In this document: piece by piece, positions 1 to 5,897 of the stretch
How the letters are laid out: every line of letters begins with the position of its first letter
Position numbering within the stretch: position 1 is the first letter of the stretch
Assembly (NCBI GenBank): GCA_009918865.1
Contig: RGCY01000039.1
Span: forward strand, 1 to 8,899
Source of the DNA: Actinomycetota bacterium
GTDB taxonomy: Bacteria > Actinomycetota > Actinomycetes > S36-B12 > UBA5976
Length of the DNA: 8,899 bases
Direction of reading: 5' to 3'
Translations under genes and position numbers: made by a program
Notes under the pieces: model-generated
Databases searched by the model: none
What the model was told of the DNA's origin: nothing
What the model saw: the letters and a program-made list of their open reading frames with translations, nothing else

Positions 1-21
1 TCGTCCACGGCAGCGACCTAA
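1..21 (+). CDS. Possible 3' end of an upstream gene (last six codons and stop)
   Basis: Frame 1 reads S-S-T-A-A-T followed by a TAA stop at 19-21. A Ser/Ala/Thr-rich ending would suit the low-complexity tail of an FmdB-type zinc-ribbon protein. Such a gene often sits just upstream of SAF-domain genes in Actinobacteria, but this is inference from gene order only. Six codons cannot identify a protein, and the reading frame could equally be chance. Confidence 0.15.
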   Translation, partial: SSTAAT

Positions 22-81
22 GCCAGATAACCCACAGCAACGGCAGACACATGCCATTGGGGTTCGCACTGCGTTAACCAT

Positions 82-744
82 GTGCGGATGCACCCATCAC
101 ATCGTCAAGCTTCTGGTGAAAGATTCGACTCCGCCGGACTTGTCATTTCAGACTTGCGGCGGCAGTTCATGCGCACTCGCACGCGCGTAGCGGTAGTTGG
201 GCTGTTACTCGTTCTGTGTTCCGCAGGTGCAGGGGCTGCGCTTGCACGCGAGTCACAACTGAAGGCTGTCGTGGTTGTGCGCGACCTACCCACTGACGCA
301 ATCCTCTCGCACACCGATATTGCTCTGCGTTCTTTGCCGAGTCGCGCAGTCCCGCGACACGTAGTCACGCGCATGTCGTTAGCGGTCGGTCGGAGGTTGC
401 TCGGACCCATTGCTCGTGGTGATGCCTTGAGCCAAGAACGATTCGCCACCAGCCCAACTCCGAGAAATGCCCTGCACATGACCATCACGGTTGATGCCGC
501 AACGGCGAGCACCATCGCCCGAGGTGATCGCGTTGATGTGTGGTGCGCTGCACCTCCAAATGGCATCAATAGTCAGCGAGAAGTCAGGCAAGCCGCCCGT
601 GCCTTGAGCGTGCTATCCGTTTCTTCGGCAGCCGGTGCATTGGACTCAGCAGCGGTGTTGGTTGCAGTGCCATCGGTTGAAGTGCCGGCGTTAATCGCGG
701 CTCAAGCCGAAGGAGCGGCACTACTGCTAACGCGCCGTCCTTAA
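82..744 (+). CDS. SAF-domain protein, CpaB/RcpC-like, membrane-anchored or secreted
   Basis: A 220-residue protein if read from GTG 82; ATG 88 and ATG 169 are alternatives, and none has a convincing ribosome binding site. A basic stretch (about residues 25-35) precedes one hydrophobic segment (about 36-55), which gives a signal anchor. A SAF domain follows at about 61-121, recognisable from the V-V-V-V-R-D-L-P start, the D-I-A-L-R strand and the G-P-I-A-R-G-D-A-L turn. The C-terminal part (about 131-218), with T-I-T-V-D and A-R-G-D-R-V-D-V-W, matches the RcpC/CpaB region that follows SAF in Flp-pilus assembly proteins. In Actinobacteria such proteins often stand alone without pilus genes, as seems to be the case here, so the role is unknown. 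One cysteine (155) lies in the outer domain. Family assignment is fairly sure; function is not. Confidence 0.8.
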   Translation: MRMHPSHRQASGERFDSAGLVISDLRRQFMRTRTRVAVVGLLLVLCSAGAGAALARESQLKAVVVVRDLPTDAILSHTDIALRSLPSRAVPRHVVTRMSLAVGRRLLGPIARGDALSQERFATSPTPRNALHMTITVDAATASTIARGDRVDVWCAAPPNGINSQREVRQAARALSVLSVSSAAGALDSAAVLVAVPSVEVPALIAAQAEGAALLLTRRP

Positions 745-763
745 TGGTTCTTCTGCTACGCAT

Positions 764-1036
764 TCAGTTGTGGTGCGGCGGCACTTCCCTGCGAAGCAAT
801 TCATCATTTGACGTTTGTGGCTGTGTTGGTGCCAGCACTGTGTCATCAGATGCAAGATCAAGACCAGCGAGCTCTGCTGCCAAACGGTCGGCGGCACTCG
901 CATTCGGGTGGCTTGCCACGTTCACAACATCGACATCTCTAGCGGCGTCAACACTTTCTGAATCCGAAGCTGCGTCGGCTGACACCGAAACCGAGTCGTT
1001 CGGCTGACGCAGGTCTCGATTGTTGCTTGATTGCAC
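764..1036 (-). CDS. Possible small hypothetical protein, acidic Ala/Ser/Asp-rich
   Basis: On the minus strand a reading frame ends at 764 and could start at GTG 1036-1034, giving 90 residues. The frame stays open upstream to 1387, but there it runs antisense to the glycosylase-like gene and looks unnatural. The 90-residue part is acidic and rich in Ala, Ser and Asp, with a central helix-like stretch (A-A-D-R-L-A-A-E-L-A-G-L-D). Its codons mostly begin with G, as real genes do, unlike the other frames here. No domain, signal peptide or membrane segment is seen, and no good ribosome binding site; AGAAGG lies 17 nt before the GTG, which is too far. It would converge on the SAF gene with only 19 nt between the stops. 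It may be a real small gene, a decayed gene tail, or chance. Confidence 0.27.
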   Translation of the reverse strand: MQSSNNRDLRQPNDSVSVSADAASDSESVDAARDVDVVNVASHPNASAADRLAAELAGLDLASDDTVLAPTQPQTSNDELLRREVPPHHN

Positions 1037-1122
1037 TAACCAAGCATGACATTCGCCTTCTTCACGCCGGCAATGCTGTGGGTGTGCCTCAACACTTTCA
1101 GAACAGTTGGCAGACTGAGCCG
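1037..1122. other. Short region between the possible minus-strand ORF and the glycosylase-like gene
   Basis: If the plus-strand gene starts at GTG 1123 and the small minus-strand ORF at 1036, this 86-nt stretch is a divergent spacer that should hold promoters. I see no convincing -10/-35 pair on either strand. The glycosylase-like frame stays open through it back to 943, so part of it may be coding from TTG 1027, GTG 1078 or GTG 1084. Confidence 0.3.
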
Positions 1123-2049
1123 GTGCATGCCGCCAACTGCGTCGAGACCCCTGAACCACAGTGGCGTGCCATGCGTGCCGCCCACCACACTCTCGTTGAC
1201 ACCTGGGTGCAGCCACATCTTGCGCGCCGACAACGGGGTGAAAAACACCCAATTGAAGACTTTCTCTGGGACTACTACCCCTTTCGCCCAAGCCAACTGC
1301 GTATGTGGAATCCGGGAACCGACGCATGCTTATTGAACTATGGCAGCGACCCCACGCCGCTGCCTGCAGGGTTTGTTGTTGATGCACATGGCCATGCGCG
1401 CTTTGATTTGGCGTGTGTGAGTCCGACGCTTAAACAACGCTTGCAACAGGAACTGCTGTGGGTAGTGCGACTGCTCACCGGCATGCGCGAACGTCCTGCC
1501 GGCTTCGGTTGCTTCGGTTTACATGAATGGGCAATGGTGCTCGGCCAAGCAGACGCCGAACGTCGACACAGTTCATGGCCCCTGCGCGTGAGCGATGATG
1601 AAGTGAGAACGGCTATTGACGCGGTGGGTTTGCGATGCACCCACTTTGATGCGTGGCGTTTCTTTACCCCTGAAGGTCTGCAACGGAACCCACTCACCTT
1701 GAGTCGGGCGGAACAACCAGAGCGCGACCAATCAGGTTGCTTACATGCAAATATGGATGTCTACAAATGGTGCATGCGATTGCAGCCGCTGGTGCCCAGT
1801 AGCGTGACTATGCAAGCGTTTGAACTTGCAATGCGGATTCGGCGCATCGACATGGCCGCATCGCCGTATGACTTTCGGGCGTTAGGCGTTGAACCCATCG
1901 CGGTTGAAACCCCACATGGACGTGCAACCTACGTAGGATTGCAACGCGATTTCGCCAACCAAGCAAATGTTCTGCGGACTCAACTGCTGAATCTCCTGCT
2001 CCCATTTACAGTTTCCAACGACTTCGTTGCTGCAACAATGTCGACATGA
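1123..2049 (+). CDS. Conserved actinobacterial protein, annotated family '3-methyladenine DNA glycosylase'
   Basis: 308 residues from GTG 1123. I recognise the family from its conserved blocks: H-P-I-E-D-F-L-W-D-Y-Y-P-F-R-P at about 42-56, soon followed by W-N-P-G; G-C-L-H-A-N-M-D-V-Y-K-W at 205-216; and R-I-D-M-A-A-S-P-Y-D-F at 241-251. A late V-E-T-P-H-G-R-A-T-Y-V block leads to the C-terminus. Databases commonly call these proteins 3-methyladenine DNA glycosylase, which would place them in alkylation base-excision repair. However, I see neither the helix-hairpin-helix plus catalytic Asp of AlkA/Tag-type enzymes nor an AAG signature, so the activity should be treated as unproven. The start is chosen because relatives begin roughly 10-15 residues before the conserved W-R-x-x-x-x-A-H-H segment. 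TTG 1027 would add 32 residues. The stop overlaps the start of the next gene (ATGA), implying co-translation with the acetyltransferase. Confidence 0.72.
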   Translation: MHAANCVETPEPQWRAMRAAHHTLVDTWVQPHLARRQRGEKHPIEDFLWDYYPFRPSQLRMWNPGTDACLLNYGSDPTPLPAGFVVDAHGHARFDLACVSPTLKQRLQQELLWVVRLLTGMRERPAGFGCFGLHEWAMVLGQADAERRHSSWPLRVSDDEVRTAIDAVGLRCTHFDAWRFFTPEGLQRNPLTLSRAEQPERDQSGCLHANMDVYKWCMRLQPLVPSSVTMQAFELAMRIRRIDMAASPYDFRALGVEPIAVETPHGRATYVGLQRDFANQANVLRTQLLNLLLPFTVSNDFVAATMST

Positions 2050-2552
2050 GCGCTGATCTAGTTCTACAACGCATCGTTCTGCGACCCATCACCGCCGGGT
2101 CCGCGGCCGAAGTGGTGAATGGATTACGCCACGACGATTGGGCTGTTGATTACCCAACGGATGGGGACATGGTCATCTGCGCGCTGGTGCTGCGCGCTCT
2201 TGACTCGGGAGTGAACTACCAGCCGCCGACCGTCATTGCACCCTGGACGGGGCCGTGGCAGGTGTGCGTGCGCACAAATGACGGCGAAACGGTCATTGGT
2301 GGCATCGGCTTCAAAGGTGGACCTACGAACGGGGCGATTGAAATTGGCTACGGAATTGCAGAAAGTGCTCGCGGACACGGGTATGCGACTGATGCAGTGC
2401 GTGCGTTGCTGCAACTGGTGAGTGGGCAAGACCTCAGGGTGACTGCGGAAACCGAGCCTGGCAACACCGCTAGTGAACGCGTGTTGCAGCGCTGCGGATT
2501 CGTGCCGACGCACACAGCCGATGATGGCAACTTGTGGTGGGAAGTCGAATAG
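2046..2552 (+). CDS. GNAT-family N-acetyltransferase, RimJ/RimL type
   Basis: 168 residues, a usual length for this family. It begins with the typical L-Q-R-I-V-L-R-P-I strand. The acetyl-CoA-binding motif A lies at about 106-118 (E-S-A-R-G-H-G-Y-A-T-D-A-V, with the R-G-H-G-Y pyrophosphate loop). Motif B, N-T-A-S-E-R-V-L-Q-R-C-G-F at 140-152, is the hallmark of the RimJ/RimL-like Acetyltransf_3 group. E-I-G-Y-G-I at 99-104 is the central beta strand. The ATG overlaps the stop of the upstream gene by 4 nt (ATGA), so the two are probably translated together. The substrate cannot be read from sequence; ribosomal-protein N-termini, small amines or antibiotics are all used by relatives. It converges on the LamG gene, with 110 nt between. 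Confidence 0.9.
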   Translation: MSADLVLQRIVLRPITAGSAAEVVNGLRHDDWAVDYPTDGDMVICALVLRALDSGVNYQPPTVIAPWTGPWQVCVRTNDGETVIGGIGFKGGPTNGAIEIGYGIAESARGHGYATDAVRALLQLVSGQDLRVTAETEPGNTASERVLQRCGFVPTHTADDGNLWWEVE

Positions 2553-2662
2553 TCACCGCCGTGCGGAAGTTCGCTAGTCGAAGTTGGGAGAGACTCTCAG
2601 GTTGACCTTGTGCTCGCAGCGTCAAACCACACAACCGCACAACCGCAACCACGACTGCATCG
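2553..2662. other. Intergenic region between convergent genes
   Basis: 110 nt separate the ends of the GNAT gene (plus) and the LamG gene (minus). A bidirectional terminator would be expected. I see only a 4-bp stem CCGC-CGT-GCGG at 2556-2566, a GAGAG-A-CTCTC dyad at 2588-2598 with no room for a loop, and two adjacent copies of ACAACCGC at 2631-2646. None is followed by a T-tract, so no Rho-independent terminator is called. Confidence 0.5.
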
Positions 2663-3574
2663 CTACCCATTGCGCGCCGCCCAGATTGATGAAATTTGCG
2701 CGTCGGTGACAACCTTGTCCCACACTGCGATTTCATCCAGAGCCCCGGTGAAAGCACTTGTGGGAGCGAGTGTTCCCACGGCAGTTGGCAACGTTGCTGG
2801 ACCCGCACGCCACGATTCCGTGCTCGTCGGCGGTAAACCCTTGCGCATCTGCGAGTCGTAAGCGACCTGGGCACCATCCAGGTAGAGCCGCGTTCCGCGA
2901 GTCGCTCCAGAATCACCTGACTGCATAGTCACCACAGCGAAATGCCATTTCCCATCCGCAACTGTGCCTGGCGTGGAAATCCACTTAGTCACGGGTCCAT
3001 CCGTGACCGAGACAGAGAGCACACCGTTCGGGGCAATCCACAGTGCGCGGTCGGCCCGGCTTGTGGCACCGCTGCTCGCCACACCTGAGGCGGAACTGAA
3101 TAAGACACCTTGAGTTCCGACATTTGCTTTGAACCACAATGCATAAGAAAACGAGACCGTGTCGCCAAGTGTCCACACTCGATGTTCGCTACTCAACCAC
3201 GCGGACGCCGACAGGATGGTTGCGAGGTTCGAATCACATCCAAGTGCTCCGGGTGTCGTCGTGGGAGCGGCGGTCCATGTCCAGTCGCTTGTGTTGGAGC
3301 CGACGCTCCGTTCAAGCAAACCGGTCGGCGTCATACGCAGATACGCCTGAGGCGTCGTGCCTAGAACCGCGAGTCGGTACGCGTCAGGAGAACATGCGGT
3401 CCAAGTGCTGATGGAGACTTGTGGACCTATGCGCGTGGCCGTGAACAGTCCAGCCGATTGACTGATATGCGACCCCACACTCACAGACAGCAACGCACAC
3501 ATGCTTATTAGTCGAACAGCCATTGAACGCCGGTGCTGCAAACCCTCAAGAAAAACACGGTTCTTATCAACCAT
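2663..3574 (-). CDS. Secreted LamG/concanavalin A-like domain protein, probable SipW-type substrate
   Basis: 303 residues from ATG 3574, which has AGAAGAG 6 nt upstream (3581-3587). The N-terminus has a basic patch (about 5-21) and a hydrophobic stretch (about 22-34), then Q-S-A-G-L-F-T. The same layout occurs in the TasA-like protein encoded two genes upstream, so both may be cleaved by the signal peptidase between them. A middle region (about 50-135) with Cys61 and Cys113 is followed by a LamG/laminin-G-like jelly roll at about 138-297. Its recognisable strands are S-F-S-Y-A-L-W-F-K, the D-G-K-W-H-F-A-V-V core, R-L-Y-L-D-G and the closing F-T-G-A-L-D-E-I-A-V-W. LamG folds usually bind glycans or other surface ligands, so an adhesin or sugar-binding role is likely but not shown. 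The gene overlaps the peptidase gene by 8 nt. A later start at 3523 would begin at M-A-V-R-L-I-S but lacks the coupled site. Confidence 0.86.
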   Translation of the reverse strand: MVDKNRVFLEGLQHRRSMAVRLISMCALLSVSVGSHISQSAGLFTATRIGPQVSISTWTACSPDAYRLAVLGTTPQAYLRMTPTGLLERSVGSNTSDWTWTAAPTTTPGALGCDSNLATILSASAWLSSEHRVWTLGDTVSFSYALWFKANVGTQGVLFSSASGVASSGATSRADRALWIAPNGVLSVSVTDGPVTKWISTPGTVADGKWHFAVVTMQSGDSGATRGTRLYLDGAQVAYDSQMRKGLPPTSTESWRAGPATLPTAVGTLAPTSAFTGALDEIAVWDKVVTDAQISSIWAARNG

Positions 3575-4112
3575 CGGTGACTCTTCTAGCGCTTCGAACA
3601 GCTCGCAACTCGGCAAACGCAATCAGCACCAGCGGCACACCAAAGAGCAGTAGCCGCTGCCAACGCCCTTGCCACCACAGGGCAGCACTCCACCAAGTGG
3701 GCAGGGGACCAGTCACGCGTCCGATGACTGCGCTGGCCAGCGTGAGTTCGGCATCCGCAGTTGCGTTGGCATCACCTTTAGTTCGGTAAGCAACTAATCC
3801 GTTGAGGTTCACAACTTCAACAACGCGATGAGTTACCGGCAAACCCTGTGCTCGCTTTATCGTGATGACATCGTTCACATCAACACCAGCCAATGGTTTC
3901 AACTTCTCTAACAAGACAACCGAACCGACTGGATATGTGGGAGCCATTGATCCGCTCACAAGTGTCACTAGCGTCTCCCCCGAGGCCCTCACCACCACAG
4001 GCAGACTCGCCGCATACACGGCTAACAGCAGCCACGTGACGCAAACAGCGGATGTTCCGCGGCGACGCATGTGCGCCACCGCGGAACCTCGCTTCGTCAG
4101 GCTACGACTCAC
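3567..4112 (-). CDS. sipW: Signal peptidase I, ER/SipW type (S26B)
   Basis: 181 residues from GTG 4112, which overlaps the stop of the upstream TasA-like gene (GTGA); ATG 4070 is a shorter alternative. It cleaves signal peptides at the outer face of the membrane. A first transmembrane helix spans about 21-43. The catalytic serine is Ser55 in S-G-S-M-A-P-T-Y. The general base position is His95 in V-T-H-R-V-V-E-V rather than the lysine of ordinary bacterial LepB, which defines the SipW/ER-type class. Box E is T-K-G-D-A-N at 111-116, with a further D at 120. A second helix lies at about 154-169 (L-L-L-F-G-V-P-L-V-L-I-A-F-A). In Bacillus, SipW processes TasA, and here the gene lies directly between a TasA-like gene and a LamG gene with similar N-termini, so it is most likely a dedicated peptidase for these neighbours. 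Confidence 0.92.
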   Translation of the reverse strand: MSRSLTKRGSAVAHMRRRGTSAVCVTWLLLAVYAASLPVVVRASGETLVTLVSGSMAPTYPVGSVVLLEKLKPLAGVDVNDVITIKRAQGLPVTHRVVEVVNLNGLVAYRTKGDANATADAELTLASAVIGRVTGPLPTWWSAALWWQGRWQRLLLFGVPLVLIAFAELRAVRSARRVTDG

Positions 4113-4717
4113 GGATTGTTCGTTGTCTGCTCTGCTGCAAATGTGAGCGTGGCAGTGGTGGTCGCACCTTGGTAGGCGTTTGATGTGCTCGTGGGCAAGG
4201 TCACCCGGAAACACAATGTTTCGTTTGCTGCTGCAGCCAACGAGCGATCACCCGTTTGCTGCCCTGTGCTCGGATCTCCCAGAATGTTCAACGAGGTTCC
4301 GAGACCGCCGAGTGCCGCCGCGTTGTAGAGCGTGCTTCCGCCGGCGAATCCTGCTGCGTCGCACGTGCTCACACCTGACTTCACGGTCATTTGCAACTGA
4401 GATGCCAATGCTTTGCTATCTGTGTTTGTGGCATTGGACGTGATTGAGTAGCGCATCGGAAGCGTGCCAAGGTTTGACACCTTGACTGTTCCATAGACAT
4501 TGTCGCCAGGTGCCATGTTCGACGCCGTGAGCGCTGTTGTTGCTGGATCAGTGGAGATGACGACTGTTCCGTTAGTGAAGCTGTTGCTACCGACATTGGT
4601 GCTATCCGTAAACAGGGCCGAAGACATCACGGCTCCTGCCCCAATCACCGCCAAACTCAGCGTGACGAAGGTTCGCGTCCGTCTACGACGGCCGCTTGAG
4701 ATTGAGCTGTCGAGCAT
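4109..4717 (-). CDS. TasA/camelysin-like SipW-dependent secreted protein
   Basis: 202 residues from ATG 4717. This start has a very strong ribosome binding site, GGGGAGG, 5 nt upstream, and is preferred over the in-frame ATG at 4753. A basic patch (R10-R15) and a hydrophobic segment (about 17-35) end in S-S-A-L-F-T-D-S, typical of TasA/CalY/camelysin proteins cut by SipW. The mature part keeps the family features: N-G-T-V-V-I-S just after the cleavage region, then M-A-P-G-D-N-V-Y-G-T-V-K-V-S-N-L-G-T at about 68-85, which forms the core beta strands. Two cysteines (119 and 169) could form a disulfide. TasA forms biofilm fibres and camelysin was described as a cell-surface protein; here fibre formation is only inference. 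It is the first gene of a three-gene unit ending with the LamG protein. Confidence 0.87.
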   Translation of the reverse strand: MLDSSISSGRRRRTRTFVTLSLAVIGAGAVMSSALFTDSTNVGSNSFTNGTVVISTDPATTALTASNMAPGDNVYGTVKVSNLGTLPMRYSITSNATNTDSKALASQLQMTVKSGVSTCDAAGFAGGSTLYNAAALGGLGTSLNILGDPSTGQQTGDRSLAAAANETLCFRVTLPTSTSNAYQGATTTATLTFAAEQTTNNP

Positions 4718-4722
4718 TGGTG

Positions 4723-4729
4723 CCTCCCC
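4723..4729 (-). promoter_or_regulatory. Strong Shine-Dalgarno site of the TasA-like gene
   Basis: Read on the minus strand this is GGGGAGG, spaced 5 nt from ATG 4717. It decides the start over the in-frame ATG at 4753, in whose frame the same bases would encode R-G-E-A. It is the best ribosome binding site noticed in the window, which suggests high expression of the secreted protein relative to the overlapping genes downstream. Confidence 0.8.
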
Positions 4730-4739
4730 GCGTTCTTCG

Positions 4740-4753
4740 TTGACCAAGGTCAA
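4740..4753. promoter_or_regulatory. Perfect dyad TTGACC-AA-GGTCAA, candidate operator
   Basis: Two 6-base arms in perfect inverted repeat around a 2-base centre lie 22 nt upstream of the TasA-like start codon and 10 nt upstream of its ribosome binding site. The place and symmetry suit a dimeric regulator acting on the surface-protein cassette. No regulator gene is present in the window to link it to. A 14-base dyad can also arise by chance, so this is a candidate only. Confidence 0.35.
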
Positions 4754-4845
4754 CTGCCCACCAATTGGGCTGCAGGGACATTAGGCAGCAGTGTCGAGAC
4801 GCAATGCCGACTTCGCCTTAAGGTGACAAGGAGTGCAGCAGCAAA
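4754..4845 (-). promoter_or_regulatory. Upstream region of the surface-protein cassette; promoter expected but not pinned down
   Basis: This 92-nt stretch lies between the end of the DUF3180 gene and the dyad before the TasA-like gene. The cassette either has its own promoter here or is read through from the folate operon. On the minus strand I can find only a weak pair, TTGCGT then TAATGT 15 nt later. It contains short palindromes (CCAATTGG at 4761-4768, CCTTAAGG) but no hairpin with a T-tract that would end the folate transcript. Confidence 0.3.
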
Positions 4846-5373
4846 TCAAGCGTTTGGGCTACGCGCTGCTGACCCAGCAGGGTTGTCTTTCGCACTACCT
4901 GCCGCACCCTTTGAGCTCGAGTCTTTATCGCCGCCTGACTTAATGCGGCACAACGACTCCAGCCAGCGTGCCACACACACGAGCGCGATGCTGAGGACAA
5001 TGGTTGTGCTCGCCACCAGAATCTCATCGCGCCCACCAACGGTTGCGCGCTGGGGCAACGCCGCCAACAGCAGACCCGCATGTGTGCCAGCCACGAAAGT
5101 GCCTACGCGTGATGCCGCCAGTGCCAACGCCGCTGTGCGAGCGGCGGTCACCGGCGGAAGTGGCGCATGCCCAGGTGTGCGAAGCAGTCGTGGACGAGCC
5201 AGCAGAGTCCATAGGAGCAAGGACGTTGCCAGCAGACCCATAGTGCAGGGCATGGACCAACCAACCAAGGTGATTTGCCCAGTCCATTGCCCAACCAGCC
5301 GCGCCAGCGACCAGCCCAAGGACATGGAGACCGCGGCTAAAGCCAGCAGCATGGAGATACGCGTTGGCTTCAT
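4846..5373 (-). CDS. DUF3180 family membrane protein
   Basis: 175 residues from ATG 5373, with GGAGGT 9 nt upstream (5383-5388). Four hydrophobic segments are visible at about 6-27, 38-60, 78-108 and 117-137, in the 2+2 arrangement of DUF3180 proteins. The opening M-K-P-T-R and the position directly after folK also fit that family, which in Actinobacteria commonly closes the ftsH-fol gene block. A hydrophilic, probably cytoplasmic tail rich in Ser, Gly, Ala and Lys runs from about 144 to the end. The ATG overlaps the folK stop by 4 nt (ATGA). The function of the family is unknown; co-location hints at a membrane role linked to folate or simply shared transcription, and nothing in the sequence settles it. 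Confidence 0.87.
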   Translation of the reverse strand: MKPTRISMLLALAAVSMSLGWSLARLVGQWTGQITLVGWSMPCTMGLLATSLLLWTLLARPRLLRTPGHAPLPPVTAARTAALALAASRVGTFVAGTHAGLLLAALPQRATVGGRDEILVASTTIVLSIALVCVARWLESLCRIKSGGDKDSSSKGAAGSAKDNPAGSAARSPNA

Positions 5374-5897
5374 CGGCTCTCGACCTCCGCGCCCAGGTTT
5401 GTCGTTTTCTGGTTCACACGCAGCACAACATCGGTGAGTTGCATGCCAGCAGTGTCCAACACAAGACCAGAGCCCAGCAACAACTCAGGGTCCGCCAGTT
5501 CGGCCAATGGCACGAGGACGAATCCCCGGCTGCAGGCGCGCGGATGCGGCACCTGCAACTCTGCGGTGTCGTGTGCTTCGCCTTCAATGGCAATGATGTC
5601 AACATCCAAGGTTCGTGGGCCCCAGCGCTCATCTCGTTGCCGATTGCGTTGGGCTTCACACGCGTGCGAAAAAGCCAAAATGTCGCGTGCGTGCGCATCA
5701 GTTCGTGCATGCACAACCGCATTGAGGTAGTCCGGTTGCTCAGGACCACCGATGGCTTTTGTACGCCAGACTTGCGAAACCTTCACATCCACGAAACTTG
5801 GTGAAGCACAGATGAAGTCAACTGCTGATTGAAGATGACCAGCACAATCTCCCAGATTTGAGCCAAGGGAAAACCACACAGAGCGCCACGTCGTCAT
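5370..5897 (-). CDS. folK: 2-amino-4-hydroxy-6-hydroxymethyldihydropteridine pyrophosphokinase (HPPK)
   Basis: 175 residues. It transfers pyrophosphate from ATP to 6-hydroxymethyl-7,8-dihydropterin, giving the substrate of FolP. The N-terminal S-L-G-S-N-L-G-D (10-17) is the family opening. P-D-Y-L-N-A-V lies at 55-61. The HPPK signature is R-W-G-P-R-T-L-D-V-D-I-I at 91-102, whose aspartates 98 and 100 bind the two magnesium ions. V-P-H-P-R at 116-120 closes the active site. The start is taken at ATG 5897, which overlaps the folP/folB stop by 4 nt (ATGA) and has GGAG 8 nt upstream; GTG 5906 would add three residues. It is followed by DUF3180 with another 4-nt overlap. Confidence 0.96.
   Translation of the reverse strand: MTTWRSVWFSLGSNLGDCAGHLQSAVDFICASPSFVDVKVSQVWRTKAIGGPEQPDYLNAVVHARTDAHARDILAFSHACEAQRNRQRDERWGPRTLDVDIIAIEGEAHDTAELQVPHPRACSRGFVLVPLAELADPELLLGSGLVLDTAGMQLTDVVLRVNQKTTNLGAEVESR

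Noticed and set aside
48..84. Inverted repeat CACATG ... CATGTG around the start of the SAF gene
   Set aside because: Six-base arms separated by 25 nt are expected by chance and the flanks do not extend the pairing.
105..569. Minus-strand 154-residue ORF
   Set aside because: It lies entirely antisense to the SAF-domain gene and has an unnatural Arg/Thr/Ser-rich composition with no motif.
744..1007. Plus-strand 87-residue ORF in the gap after the SAF gene
   Set aside because: Cys/Ser/Thr-rich with no domain, no ribosome binding site, and starting right at the previous stop; the minus-strand reading of the same DNA looks more like protein.
2556..2598. Short hairpins after the GNAT gene considered as a terminator
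   Set aside because: The stem CCGC/GCGG is only 4 bp and the GAGAG-A-CTCTC dyad has a 1-nt centre; neither is followed by a T-tract.
2631..2646. Two tandem copies of ACAACCGC
   Set aside because: Only two 8-base copies; too short to call a repeat array and without signs of a CRISPR or origin.
2610..3411. Several plus-strand ORFs of 60-90 residues across the LamG gene
   Set aside because: All are antisense to the LamG frame, overlap each other in different frames and show no domains.
4823..5437. Plus-strand 204-residue ORF
   Set aside because: It is antisense to DUF3180 and the end of folK, both of which have clear family features, and the translation has no motif.
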